From Hyalella azteca (lineage: Eukaryota > Arthropoda > Malacostraca > Amphipoda > Hyalellidae): a DNA stretch of 64,000 nt. Within the stretch, counting starts at the first letter, position 1, and each line of letters begins with the position of its first letter. The notes under the pieces were generated by a model. The model ran no database searches. It was not told where the DNA came from and worked only from the letters and a program-made list of their open reading frames with translations. The position numbers were made by a program, and so were the translations under genes. Of this stretch, positions 42,968 through 55,990 are shown piece by piece. The stretch lies in assembly GCF_000764305.2 (NCBI RefSeq), contig NW_025946787.1:64611-128610 (forward strand), given 5' to 3'.

Positions 42968-43396
42968 GAGTAGCAGAGACACGATGATATGTCAGCCTCA
43001 TAATGATCTCTTGAGTAGCAGAGACACGATGATATGTAAGCCTTGTAATGATCTTTTGACTAGCAGAGACACGATGATATGTAAGCCTCATAATGATCTC
43101 TCGAGTAGCAGAGACGCTATGATATGTAAGCCTCATAATGATCTCTTGAGTAGCAGAGACACGATGATATGTCAGCCTCATAATGATCTTTTGACTAGCA
43201 GAGACACGATGATATGTAAGCCTCATAATGATGTCTCGAGTAGCAGAGACACGATGATATGTAAGCCTTATAATGATGTCTCGAGTAGCAGAGACACGAT
43301 GATATGTAAGCCTTGTAATGATCTCTCGAGTAGCAGAGACACGATGATAAGTAAGCCTGGTAATGATCTCTCGAGTAGCAGAGACACGATGATATG
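42968..43396. repeat. Tandem repeat, 45 bp unit (15 codons)
   Basis: Nine to ten copies of a 45 bp unit beginning gagtagcagagacacgatga. A plus-strand frame (42936-43409) stays open with the motif SSRDTMICKPHNDL, and minus-strand frames stay open too (43226-42804, 43422-43195), so openness follows from the period. A detached copy lies at 44393-44447. Confidence 0.93.
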
Positions 43397-44392
43397 TTGT
43401 TTAGCTTAATACAAAACAGCAAACAAATGAAACTTTTATTTCAGAAATGACTGGTCCAAAGCTTGAGAAAGAAGACATATTCACAAAACATGACAAATTC
43501 ATTCACATTCACAAAACAAAACAAAACGGTTATCGCCGTTATGCCGACGAATAAACCCGGCCCAACATAACTGCAGAAGCAAAAAATATCTAATAAATTT
43601 TACAATTCGGCATCATAGTAGTAGTATTCCAATGTCTCAAATAAGTTTCAATCAAATACATTCACATGCAGAAGCAAAGCTTTACACGTTTTACATACCA
43701 TGACATACTGAAGGTTCTTTCTATCGCAAACAATGTCGCTGAAAGTCCTGAAAAAGAAGATCGAAGATTAGTTCTCACCGGACTTACATTTATTCTATCG
43801 AATAGAACAAATAAATAGCCGTTAGATTGTTTGTAATCAAATCATAAGTTCTATGAGCCTAATTGTAATACGCAATATGTCACTATAACAGCCTCGGACC
43901 CACCTTAAAATCTTTAGCCACCAAGCGGTTAAGCTGCAACTTTAAGAGGCATGTAAAGAGGCCATATAAAGGAAAATTGTGATAGTTGAAGAAAGAAAGG
44001 GCAGACTCCAATAATTAACTAACAAGTTGAGTTTAGGAACAAATATTTATTTTCAGTAAAAAACCGAAGCTCAAAAGTCAAAGAGGTCATGCCACAAGTA
44101 AAGGCAAAGCCCAAATTCAACACTGGAGTCTGTCCTTTCCTAATTAAAGAAAGCCCGAACATGCATAATAAACGAAAATAAATAAAACGAAAAACAAAGA
44201 GTGATCACTCAAACTTAAATACAGAAATTAGGAAGGAATGGCTTAATACACTCCTACGGAGCAAAATCAAACGGATGTTTCCATCACCAAGTCTTTCAGC
44301 CAACTTCTACTATTTACAAACCCATGCCAAACGATAGGCATGGAGAAAAAGATCAAATTTAGATCCTAAGGAATGTGGAAATTTCTAACAAT
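43397..44392. other. Sequence separating the 45 bp array from its outlying copy
   Basis: About 1 kb of AT-rich sequence with no gene. It may be an insertion into the array or ordinary DNA between an array and a stray copy. No clear terminal inverted repeats or target duplication were found. Confidence 0.45.
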
Positions 44393-44447
44393 GTAAGTCT
44401 TGTAATGATCTCTCGAGTTGCAGAGACACGATGGTATGTCAGCCTAC
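44393..44447. repeat. Outlying copy of the 45 bp repeat
   Basis: Contains taatgatctctcgagttgca and gagacacgatggtatgtcag, a clear copy of the unit at 42968-43396, with two or three substitutions, about 1 kb beyond the array. Confidence 0.85.
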
Positions 44448-46093
44448 ATCCTTTTGCATGTCCATTATAAAATTGCCTAGTTGTTATAATATACGTTTCA
44501 GTATCCATTCATTATTTCTGCATAATTTGGCTTCCTATGTCATTCAGAACATTTATTAGAAATTCTGTAACGAACAAATCTACAATGTAAGTTCACACCG
44601 AAATACACACCTGCATCGTTTCAGCTTTATTTATTTATTCAACTTTATTTATGCATGCGCAAGCTTTGGTATCACGTCTCCTGACATATATATGTTATGT
44701 TGTTATGTTGACAATAGGTACTTCTAAGTGACATTGAGCACAACATATTGCATCGCTAGCATACTTTTGCTCATTGTGCAATAGGTTATTGTCAGCCATC
44801 ATGATAATACACACAACAATATGTACAACATCCCTAGTTTAATTTATCACTATATTATTGGATTGATGGTCTGAATTTTGTTGCATTTATCATGAAATCC
44901 ATGAAATTGAAGGGAATCCTACGAATTGAGTCAGGAACCAGAAACGTCTCAAGTTTTCCATCTGGCTTGTCAACCGGTATACGTAGCATCCCAAATGATT
45001 CCAATAACAGTTACATGAGCAACATGGTAACAGTCCGCAAAGTTGTCGTGTGAAGATCGTCTTCGAGCGAGACAGCTCTAGTGCGCACGCTTGTCACAGG
45101 TGGCGCTGCGTACGAATGCATTCAAATGCAGGCTATAGATGTATGTCGGTGGCGACAGGTGACATCACGCTATATAGTTATACGCAGACATTGCTCGCGC
45201 TTGCAAGACGCGGTCGAAGATACGCGTCTTGTTCGAAGATTCGTACCAATGCTGAGATGAACGCTCTATGTATCGATTTGTATGACCATATATTATGTAT
45301 GGTATATTTAAAAGGAAAATTCTTATAAATAGTCATAAATAAACATATAAGTCAGGACCATAAAATGATTAATTTTTTTAGGCCTTCTCGAGGTCATATA
45401 CCCCGATTCTCGTCTTTTGAAACTATATATTCACTCAGTATTCCTTTGTGACATGTGTCATTTACGTAGAAATTCATTACTTTCCTTATCTAAACCTGCA
45501 TCATTTATTGAATAATTTGAAAAAATTGTGTCCTAATTTACCGTATACTTCATTAAAAAATTTTAACGCTATATTATATTAAAATAATCGATGTTTACAT
45601 TTTGACTGAATTCCTTGTTTCCGTGACCAAAATTCACCCTGTAAAGCATACTAAAATGCAACGAATAACAACAAACTTGCTGAAAAATTTTAAATTTTAA
45701 ATTCGAAAAATGTGAGTGAACAAAGAATCTAAATGAATAAGTTTATTTAGCCCTTATTTTAAAATAATGCTCAAATGATTTATATAAAATATGTCTAAAA
45801 TTGAACTTCTACTTCACATCTACGAATAATCAAAGATCTCTAACAATAATTATTCAATTCTCTTTCGACACGACATATTAATGCAATCAGTGAAATATGT
45901 AAAACTGTTAAAATTTGTGCATTACTCAGTCGATATTTCTTCCTAAACTGACCGAGTCCAGATAGTATCATTGCTGCTAATATGCAAAATGCACACATTA
46001 TTAAACTAGCCCAGCATGGAGGAAAGATTTACAGTTTTTACCGCCTTGCAATGTACATTTTACGTAAAAATTAAATATAATCCTCAAATAAAT
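44448..46093. other. Non-coding spacer
   Basis: AT-rich. Positions 45045-45250 are GC-richer, with the AGGTGGCGCT word, but the 92-codon plus-strand frame at 45050-45328 has no domain. Confidence 0.45.
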
Positions 46094-46332
46094 ACCACCA
46101 TTGTATCCTTAATTAAACTACCATACAATACCGTTAATTAACTGTCAAGCAACAATGGCAAGTAACCTATAGTAGACATGGATCTGGAATAGCCCTGCTA
46201 TGGTCGTGACTGACCACCATTGTACCGTTAATTGAACTACCATACAATACCGTTAATTAACTATCAAGCAACAACGACAAGTAACCTATAGTAGATGCAT
46301 GGATCGGGAATAGCCCTGCTATGGTCGTGACT
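46094..46332. repeat. Tandem duplication, ~119 bp unit
   Basis: Two copies beginning accaccattgta at 46094 and 46213, about 93-95 percent identical by eye. Each contains taccgttaattaact and ends ctatggtcgtgact. Confidence 0.92.
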
Positions 46333-47129
46333 GGCTTCGTAATATAAAGTCATCGACAGCTTTTATTGGATCGAGAGCCTCGCGATGTCGGCACGCAGAA
46401 GCAGATTATCAGTTACAGCTGCTGCAGCCTCTTTCATGCGTCACAGAGCAGCTCTATATATATATATCTAAAAATCGCCCTCTCCATGATACGACCAGGC
46501 AAGATGTGACAAGTGAAAGAGAGGGACGACAGATATCCTCGAACGTTGCACCTTCTCATCTTCCTATCTCCATACGGGAAGAGAATTGCTTTTTTTCGTC
46601 AATAGTCCTTCTTCACTTGCATGTAATCACATCGTAACATTTGGAAGTGTTCTCCAAGAACTCGTCGATAAACAGTCCTCACCATTTCCAATTCAATAAC
46701 TCGGTTAGATATAGCTTTTGGACGCAGTCATCCGCCAATAAAAAAACTTTCCATTTCAGTTTATATAGCAGATATCAAAACATAAAACCAGTGGCAGCGT
46801 CTGCAAGTGACAACGGAAGAGCTATTTCGACCAGATAAATCCTGGCTGCAGGCAAGAAGGGCGCTCGACGACCATGCTTCTTTTTAGGAGCGCTCAGAGG
46901 GAGAGCTAACTCGGTACTCGGACGATTATTGCTGTTCTTGCTGGTTTTGGTCACTGCAAGACTGCAGCCAATTGCATTCATCTCGTGATTGTTTAACCTT
47001 TGTATAGTCATCCTTAGTTCTATTATATCAATAAATTACAAGCTGGAGAACGGGAGCAACGATGCAAATAAATGACATCGACATTAAAAACTTTCTTGGA
47101 AGATTGGATGTCAATACAGCGTCGTTGGT

Positions 47130-47408
47130 TCAAGAATTGCATCCGGAGAGCTCGAGAACCACCCTTGTAGACCCCTGGCAATGAGTCCACTTTGGTGTGT
47201 GGAAGACGACCGCGAGGGTTAGGCCGTCCTCATGGAAATCCATCAGCTTTTCACAATATTTCTTAAGAGGAGGGTAGAGTTCCGTAGAGTGGTCCGTCAT
47301 AGAGGGGCATCCTTCTAGACCAAATGGATCCTCCACTACCGACGACTGCTCTTCCAATGTAGCAGATCTGCCTCCATCAGGATACCTTGCAAATATACTT
47401 TTTAACAT
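47130..47408 (-). pseudogene. Possible coding fragment, unknown family
   Basis: A 92-codon minus-strand frame in a GC-richer patch. The peptide is of mixed, protein-like composition (YPDGGRSATLEEQSSVVEDP, LYPPLKKYCEKLMDFHEDG). I do not recognise it and no flanking splice signals or further exon were found. A relic of a retrogene or transposon, or chance, are all possible. Confidence 0.2.
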
Positions 47409-47855
47409 ATTTGCAAAACTATTACTTAGAAATATATTTTTGTGGAATGTGATTCTCGAAAAATTGTCGAAATTCTTTGCTGTGAACTAAATGTTTTGAT
47501 TTTATTTCGGTAAGTTCAAATTAATTAGCTGTATTATGTTGCAGGGAAGCTACATTTCTGTCACGATGTACGTTCAAAAATCTTTTTAGGTTATTGTAGC
47601 CAGCCAATTAGCGTTCTACTTACTTCCGGCCGACAAATGTCAGACACTATGGATATTAATTTCCCATTTAATTCACAAACTTAGAAGAAACAATTACATC
47701 ATTAGTGAATCACTTGTAACCGGAACAACATTTAAAATCACAAAAAACTTGCAGTTATTGTTTCACTCTTTTAAGGCCTACATGAACATTAATTCAAACT
47801 GTGCCGTGATAATTTCGAGGCATCGAAGGAATCTTTGTATGCGCTGATAGTATCA

Positions 47856-48013
47856 TTTTTAGCGCACTTTCTCATTTACGGAAAAAATGCACTATTGTGC
47901 TCGCCATGTCCGTCTGTCCGTCCGTCTGTCTGTCCGTCCGTGACTACACGTTTTCGTCGACGAGAAAATGCGCTCTCTGTCACTCACTGCAGTGAGTACT
48001 GAGTTATATTATT
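47856..48013 (+). mobile_element. Dispersed hairpin-ended element, copy B
   Basis: Same family as 2825-3122 but with a short CTGTCCGT core (about 47 bases). It has TTTTTAGCGCACTTTCTC, the inverted CGAGAAAATGCGCT, the 16 bp palindrome ACTCACTGCAGTGAGT and the GAGTTATATTATT end. The single C for T change in the start region is shared with copy D. Confidence 0.8.
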
Positions 48014-48693
48014 TAAAATAACTTTCCTTGTATAGTTATGAATCGTCATGTCATGTAAATATCGTTATATATTATGTAAAATTGAACAGAATTTCCAAAG
48101 GTATTTTTACAGGCAGTTTAATGTGGCCCAAGGCAAAGCTGGTAAAGAAGCGGTCGGTGCATTAAGTGAGGCATGTTCACGTCTTTGGAAAACTATAATT
48201 CTAAATTACGGAATTTTAAGAAAAATATTTTTATATGTGTGTATAATTTGTTTTTCATAATGCATATTATATGTATTAAAGTTTCTTATGGAGCAACTAT
48301 AACAGCTATGCCATTACCCGGAGCTAAATTCCTTCAGAAATATACGACACACTTTATAGGATCTCATAAGTACACTCGATCAGAAAGAATGAATAGGCCA
48401 AACAGTATGTCTATAAATAGTGACACACATTCTTCACCCAAACCTCGAACAGATATCGAGCCGACTTAGTACTAATCCGCCTTCTTGCCCGACCAAACCT
48501 GGCCGAGATAACCCATACAAGGGCACAAAATGTATCCTTATTTGGACAAAGTACCACTTATTTTCTGTGTGCACAATATATAGCAGGCGCACTTCGCTCT
48601 GCGCGAGAAGGCGCGCCTGCTGCGCGCGTCGTCAAACCCTTTGCTTGGAGTTATTAGGCGACCTCGCAGGGGCGGCGGCTGCGCTCAACAGTT

Positions 48694-48811
48694 AATGCAA
48701 ATCAGAAATCAATTGAGTTTCGTTGTGCTACATACATAGATACAAATATTACATGCAAATCAGAAATCAATTGAGTTTCGTTGTGCTACATACATAGATA
48801 CAAATATTACA
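48694..48811. repeat. Perfect 58 bp tandem duplication with octamer motifs
   Basis: Two identical copies starting at 48694 and 48752. Each begins ATGCAAATCAG, so each carries a perfect POU octamer ATGCAAAT. The lack of any difference implies a recent duplication. Confidence 0.95.
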
Positions 48812-50039
48812 TATATATTGAAGACTACCGTTCATATTCGAGAATGAATTTGGATGTGAGAAGTTTGGCTGTAATTTAGTAAGCCGTTTATGTTTTGCTG
48901 CACTTCAGTTAAGTAAGCGGAATAGTCAATATTGAAACTTGAAAGATTCTCAATATGAATCCTTTTAGTCTAAGAGCATGCAATTCATTCATTGAAAAGT
49001 ATTTTTCGTTATGCATAATAACTAAAACGCAATGCCAATTTGCTGGTATATTTGGATCCTTTAAAAATCATGCTATGTATAGGCTCAATTAATATTGAAT
49101 GCCAACGACATTGAATGCCAATTAATATTGAATGCTATTGAGTTCACACTGAGGCAAATGTTTTACGGTGAGCTGAGATTCAACAATTCTGCGCCTAAAT
49201 TCCCCGCCACTGGTTGGTCCTTTGCTCGGTCGTCTCATAACTGCTGTGAGTTTCCAGTTCTTCTCAAATTCCACCCAAGAGAAGTTCTCATAATGCCGGG
49301 CATTATGATGCTCAAATTAACTTCTCTAGGAATAATTTTCCGGTCGAGTGCCAGTCCTCATTTTTGTGTAAACCCTTCGAGTTGGTGGTGTTGGAAGCTG
49401 CACTCTCAGGCCTGGAGGACCTCAGCCGAAAACCTCTTCCATACGCCATGCAGTCTAAGGCCAACTGGAACATATCCACAAGGAATGTTATCCCTTGGCC
49501 CCGGGACTATCCCTTAGGCCTTTAGAGGACATAGCTCCACCAAGAAGCCTTTTGTCCTGTTGTGAGACCAGGAAGGCAGTGCTAATTGCTGCCTAAACGC
49601 CAGAATCAAAGCGCTAAGCGGTCTCAAACACTTAGCGGAAAGCGACTCGCAGGAAAGAACATGCAGAGTTTAACGACTGTTGGGAGTCCTAGCGTGCGAG
49701 GGAACTCTTTAGGGAGCTGTACTAGCTAAACTTTAATTGAAACTTCCAGTAATCGCTAGCACAGTTCAAGTCGATGAGAAGGAAATATGATTGCGAAAAA
49801 ATAATAGAAGTCTTATTTTAAAGTATGACGTATAGAAGTATAGAAGCGGATGAGAAGGAAATATTACTGCGAATAAATAATAGAAGTATAACAATCAAAG
49901 CAAAATATTTAAGAGAGAAAAGTTCCGTATAAAATTATTACGCTATATTGTGTGCGCTGGAAATTAACTGAATTTCTTCGAATTTAATAGTTCAAGATTC
50001 CTGTCTCACGTGAGAACACGCATGACTACAAAGTTCACC
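48812..50039. other. Non-coding spacer
   Basis: Positions 49095-49760 are balanced in composition and non-repetitive with broken frames; the longest, 49095-49517 plus (140 codons), has no recognisable domain. It might be an old transposon or a regulatory block. The remainder is AT-rich. Confidence 0.4.
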
Positions 50040-50345
50040 CTATCCTCTTCAAAAGTAACCCCATATTTTGGAGCTCTTGAGTGGCGGTGACGCACGGCGA
50101 TTGTTTGCAATGAACGACGTCACGTGAGCAGGAGCACCATTCTTCAGAGAAACGTCACCCACAGACGGCATTGTGGGTAACGAAGCAACTCGAGCAGAAC
50201 ATTGGAAACAAGGGAACAAACCGTGAGCGTGCGCTGCTGGCTTGCAACGTCACCGCACAGCTCGGCCGACCGAACTCGTGTGTTCGCGCCAACCTTGGCG
50301 TACAAATGTTGCCATCGTGTGCGGGACATTGATTTCTCACGTGAA
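50040..50345. promoter_or_regulatory. Candidate promoter/regulatory island with CRE and E-box sites
   Basis: A GC-rich block with GACGTCACGTGAG (overlapping CRE-type ACGTCA and E-box CACGTG) at about 50113-50126, further ACGTCAC words near 50152 and 50248, and TTCTCACGTGAAAA at about 50334. The density of ACGTCA/CACGTG words is far above the surrounding AT-rich DNA. No downstream coding exon was found on either strand, so a promoter for an unseen non-coding transcript or an enhancer are both open. Confidence 0.3.
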
Positions 50346-51547
50346 AATCGCAATGATTAATGGACAGTCGTTGTAGTTGGACTATACGAAAAATATTCTT
50401 TGATAAATTTACGCGTAATAATCTTATTTAAATTTATTTTTTGTCCAAAACAAGTTAATGAATGGTTTCTACTTCTAATGTAACCTTTTCCTAAACTTTT
50501 TGTTGACAGTAAATAGGTCGAAGTTTATTGAACTGCAAAATTTACAATTTCTTCTCAATCCCAACAGTCAACTGAATTTACATCTATTTTTTCAGTTTAA
50601 AGAAATTATAATGCCCTAATATGCATCAATTTAAGTTTAAAACAACTCGTCAAAATTCATTACATGATCTCAGAAATATAACATTTTAAGTTCTAAATAA
50701 ATCATGATTAAATATCTCATGAATAAGTCACACTAAAGAAGTGTTCACATAGCAGCCGATCTTCTGAAAATCTTTGGTCCTCTTACAAAAGTGCCAATGA
50801 AATCAAAGCTCGAGTATAAAAAGAGAGCAACTGGCGAGAGAGCCTTGTGGAACTCTCACAAAAAGATTCAAATATCTTTTATCGCGGGCCCTGCTTCACT
50901 TCCATTCTGGTATAATTGAGATGCTGACATTTTTATGAAACGTTCATCCTTATTACATCATTTTTCGTTGAAGCTCCGGCAGTTTTATTAAAGCCATTAC
51001 GGTCATTAACAGGAAGCTCGGATCATTATTGAGGGTTTTTTGGGTGCGATGTTCGTTGCAAGGCAAACCATGAATACCTGTACAACTCTTATTGGTCCCC
51101 ATAAGGGGTCGAGGACCCTCCCATCTGCCTAGGGCCCGCCTGTAGGACCCAGGACCTCCCACAGCCTCGAGGGAAGGATTTGCTCGTCAAACGCGGCCAA
51201 TAGACCACAACCTTACAAAGAAGATCTGGTGAGTGGCCCTCGAGGTTCAGCGAAGGCGTGTCGAGGGATTTTTTGGCTTCGGTAGAGCGCCTTATTGAAA
51301 TAATCGTTCGCTTATTACTGTATTGGGCCAGGAGCACTGCTGTAACAGCCTATTATTCAGTTCATATACATGCAAAACTGGTGCCCATGGCCAACCGCGG
51401 CGGCCACGCTCTGCACCATCAACTCGATGACCATGCGCTGTGTTTTACTTGAATATTACGCGCGTGAATGATTGTATATCAGACCACTGACTCTGTACAT
51501 ACATGCAAAACTGGCCATTGCCTGGGGTATCATGCAGTAAAAGATCG

Positions 51548-51663
51548 GACTGAAATTGACTATACGATGTTTTTACTACGACTGATATTGACTACAATTT
51601 GTCTTGACAACAACTGATATTGACTACGATTTTTGGACTATACGACTGATATTGAGTTCGATG
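51548..51663. repeat. Degenerate repeat (actgatattgactacgat)
   Basis: Four to five copies of actgatattgactacgat with variable spacers. Confidence 0.75.
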
Positions 51664-53877
51664 TCATCGTAGGTATCATAATTGTTATCACGTACTGCGT
51701 TCGCGTGCAGTAGGGCAATTTTTCAGGCTGCAGTTAAGCCCATCATGATCCTCGAAAAAAAATTAATCATTATATCATGTTATACCCATGCGAATATAAA
51801 TCTTATAGCGATATTTGATTAAAATAATATCCGTGCATCAAAGTAATATGGAACTCTCCCCTTAATCGGTATTAGCCGAAATTTCTGCATGGCAGAAATG
51901 ATCACATGAATAGATGATTCATTAATAATCATATATGAGATTGTTTAGCCTCATCCTTCAAATCATTGCATATCTCGCACCTTGACTGCAAATAGCTTAA
52001 AGTTAATGTTTTTGATCTGATCAGATTATAGTAGCTCAAAATATTTCAAACGTTCTCACTGCGAAATTAAATTTAGTTTAATTCATTTTCAATCAATGAA
52101 TATGCATTGATGAATTATATTTCCAAGGTATGATGTATGATCTTATATTATGTCCGCCATGAAATTTGTTTGTAATATAATTTTTTTTCAGAGCCGATAT
52201 TTAGAATTTTTAGAAATTTCTTTATTATATTCGCCACAGATTCGTCCCGCTATTGATTTCTTTTAATCCCTTAATTTGCCGTTTCAAGGAATATAATAAT
52301 AATATTTTTCATTTTTTCAATATTGTATTTCATATTAATTTTTCATAAAAAAATCATTTATCAGTTAGCTATATCGAGAACATCAATATAACAATACTCA
52401 ACTATACTGAAAACAGCAGAGCGAATCATTGAATAGGCAATGTGGCAGAATCATTATATAGACTCTTGAAATGAAAGCATGTGGGATGTACAGATTTAAC
52501 TTTCTCTAAGAAAACGCTGTCGGATAAATAAATGCACGTTCTTTAATTTTACACCGTCGGATGAACGAATGTAAAGCATTTGTTCTTTAAACTATTTACG
52601 AAAATGTTGAGAGTTGGCTTCAACTGCTTCTCACTCAAAGAACATTTTAATATATCGTTTACCAATAACAGTTTGGCGTTATGAATCAAGTAGAAACAAT
52701 TCTTTGAAGCGTATGAAAAAGAAGTGATTAAATAAACGGTCCGTAGCAGACGATAACAATAATTTGTTCATTTTTATGAAATGTGACATGTATTATAAAT
52801 TCACTATTGTAGGTGCTAGTTAAAAAAATAAATCACAATTGGTCGCATTGTGCGCAATGGTGATCTTCATTTATGCCAACTTACAGCAAGCAAAACATTT
52901 AATAAATCAGTTAAGGGTTGACTTCATCGAGCTCAGATCGTAAATACAATTTGGATTCATAGTTAGGTGCCTATTATAATAACATCAATTTTCCAAACGA
53001 GTGAGTGCGTTTGACTGAAGATTACGATGGCATAAGTAGCATTCAATGGACGAATCTGATCTGTTCAAAGGCGGCCGAGCGCGTCGCAAAGGACAAGTTT
53101 TCTATAGCAGAACACGTCGCAGGCTTGTGTTAGACATGATTTACGTCACTCCGAGAGTGCGTTAGAGGTTGCCAAAATCGCCGTCTAATAGCCGTTAAGA
53201 TGCATTGAGTTTTTGACGCAAAAAATATCCTTTAGAAATACGTTTGATGAAGAAAGTGGTTTGTTTCTTGTCGTGTTAGTTGAACGCCTGGCCATGTATA
53301 TAGGAGATACACCGACTAGCGGCAGACATACATACACGTAATATAGGGGACTTGAATTACGTGATAAAAGGAAGGTTTGTCGCAGCATCGCATTGTCCGC
53401 GAGTCATCGATTAGCGGATTCAATACGGAGGCGACAGCTGTAGGATTGTGATCGATGTGGCGCAGGTTCAGCTTGGCAGATCTTTCACTTAAACGATCTA
53501 CGGTCCTTAGTTGAAATATGCGTAGGTGATGATAAAAACGTAGTTTCGAACTGGTCAATTTCCCATGAACTTGCGTTCAGCATGTAATAAGCACTAATTT
53601 TTCGCCAAATTTTTTACAGTCTCAGCAAAGTTAATATATGTTTTTAAATGTTTCAAATTCTCTGATAATGATGAGGATTACTGATGCAACATAAACTAAA
53701 GAATATTTATTTGCAAAAAGCCGGTTAGATAATCACAGCGAGAGCTTGCCTGTTTCTAAATCCCTCACATTCGTTAAGTCCCAAGAAAACGGCAAATGCA
53801 TGATTTATTATTTTTTCGGCGATTACGTCTCAAAATAAGCACGTTGTTAACCGCGCGTGTAGCTTGCACGCTGTGCC
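51664..53877. other. Non-coding spacer
   Basis: AT-rich; no gene or repeat recognised. Positions 53030-53480 are somewhat GC-richer with domain-free minus-strand frames. Confidence 0.5.
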
Positions 53878-54074
53878 GGCGTATCTTTATTATCTTTATA
53901 CATCTTATATATCTTATCCATCTTTATATATCTTATACATCTTTATACATCTTATACATCTTACACATCTTATCCATCTTTATACATCTTATATATCTTC
54001 ATATATCTTTATACATCTTACACATCGTATCTTTATTATCTTATACATGCCGCGCCAGCGTATCTTTATTCTTC
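53876..54074. repeat. Minisatellite, 10-12 bp unit (tatacatctt)
   Basis: About fifteen copies of tatacatctt/tatccatctt variants, bounded at both ends by the word gcgtatctttatt. Confidence 0.85.
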
Positions 54075-54839
54075 GTCAACGGAGCGAGTTGATGCCATAG
54101 ATGAAAATTTCAAAGGCAATTACACGCACTAAAACCTGGGCTCGCGATCGATCATCACGCCAAATTACAGATGCATTAAGGAATCATTTCGTTGTTCGTT
54201 CGTTCAAACCGGATCTTTATATCATGTTATATTGTTCAATGAAACAATTTTTTATTTGCAAAAAACTTTATGTCAGATAAAATTCACACTTTATCGTCTG
54301 GTTGGAACACGTTACCATTTTTAGGGAGCGGATTCGTTACGAAAATTTAGATTTAAATGTTTGATATCTCTGACCTTAGTCAAATGGATTTCTATTCAGA
54401 GGAAATTCATTTTTTATTGGAAAAAATATAAATTCCACGCGGTCATTCATCCTCCATCGAACTATACGTACTTAACTGAGAAATAACAATAGTTATTCTC
54501 GCGCAATGCATGCTATTTGTCGTCTGAAAATATTAAGGTTAGTTATAGTTGACATACTCCGGTGGCACTATATGGTTCTTAGGGCAATTAATTGCTTGTT
54601 AACTGACAACTCTTAATTAAGATAATGTCTGCTAATTGATCATTCATAGGGTAATGGCTTGAAATTGATTATTCAGAGGGTAATTACTGGTTATTGTTGA
54701 TTCAAGGACAATTTCTAGTAATTGTTTACTCCTAATGTGTATTGACTCGACCCAGTTATGTTTTAACACATCGTATTCCATAATTGTTTTTCAAATTAAG
54801 AACAAAATTGTTATTGTGTAAATTTTTCAGCACAAAACC

Positions 54840-55090
54840 AACAGTGAAATTCGTCTCGTGGAGTCTATATGAAGCTTTAAAAATTCTTCATCCGCGAGGC
54901 TTCGCAAATAAGTTCATGTGGCAGGACGAGCTCCCCTCCGTATATTGGCCACGCTTCAAATTTATTAAAGCCACATGTGGATTACAAATGGACTGTTTAG
55001 AATCCACAGAAGATAGCATGTATTTATTTATCTCGCCCAGACGCGCAACTGCAACACCTGCCACTGCGTATATAAGGTCCAGCAAATATG
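54840..55090. promoter_or_regulatory. Candidate regulatory island
   Basis: A non-repetitive block containing the symmetric E-box CCACATGTGG followed at once by a GGATTA site (TAATCC type), plus CAACACCTGCC and several AATTTATTAAAG-type words. Open frames run on both strands (54784-55116 plus, 55085-54888 minus) but neither has a domain. Function is inferred. Confidence 0.28.
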
Positions 55091-55769
55091 CTTTATGCTT
55101 CTTCTTGGGTGTATGAATCGTCCTATATCTTCTGATCTGCAGTGTATATCATCGAATATCATGTAATGAAGAGGAGGCTGCCGACTGTATTGCTTGCTGA
55201 AATTGCTTTGTTTTATGAAAATTAAGCCTCATTTGTTATCCAATTCTAATGAATGCTCTTTACGTTCTTCATATTTATTATTTATGTATTGAACCGCGTT
55301 TCAGTTGTAACAGGAACTGTCTTATTAACATTAACGCCATTAACTGTAAAAATAGTATTTCCAAATTCTGTCATTTTCATACATAACGCTTTTATTTGTG
55401 ATAAATTTTAATGATTCGTTTCTTAATTTTTCTTCTACAATAATTCGAGTTCGACTCATTTTTTTCCCGTGAGCAGCGGCAAAAAATCTTATTTACTTTC
55501 ACCTTAATCGTGAAGCTGATGTCTGCTGAGAGTGCCTCACAAGCATTCAATATTATTTAACTAAACATCCCACAATAATCATTGAGTTGCAATTGCAGAT
55601 CAGTATAAAGAATTGAAATAAAAATTTCACACATAAATTTCAAAAGTTCGCTAAGACGTTCGCCGTAGCGCGTTTTACCGAATTTCCAACGCTTCGCGCA
55701 ATTAAGGATAACGGCGTCCTACAGCAGTTACCTCATAAATCTAATGCGCGCTAATTTACTGATGAAAAA

Positions 55770-55990
55770 TAGTGCTCATTACGAGCGAGGCGAGCAGGTA
55801 GAGCACGATATGCCCGACCATGTGATTCATTTGCAGCGGCGTGGGCTTAACACTTTACATGGAGCGTATGAAGCGCGTAATGATGCTCGCATACATACAA
55901 CAACAGTCTTCAGCGACCATTAAAACCATTTAACTGTCATCAGCAGCAGTGCAGCAGAGACTCGTCCATCATGAACTGATCAATAGCCAG
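55770..55990. promoter_or_regulatory. Candidate regulatory island
   Basis: A GC-richer block with paired homeodomain-type words CTCATTACGAG and CGTAATGATGC, ATTCATTTGCAG (octamer-like) and ACCATTAAAACC. No frame or repeat is present. Inferred from motifs. Confidence 0.28.
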
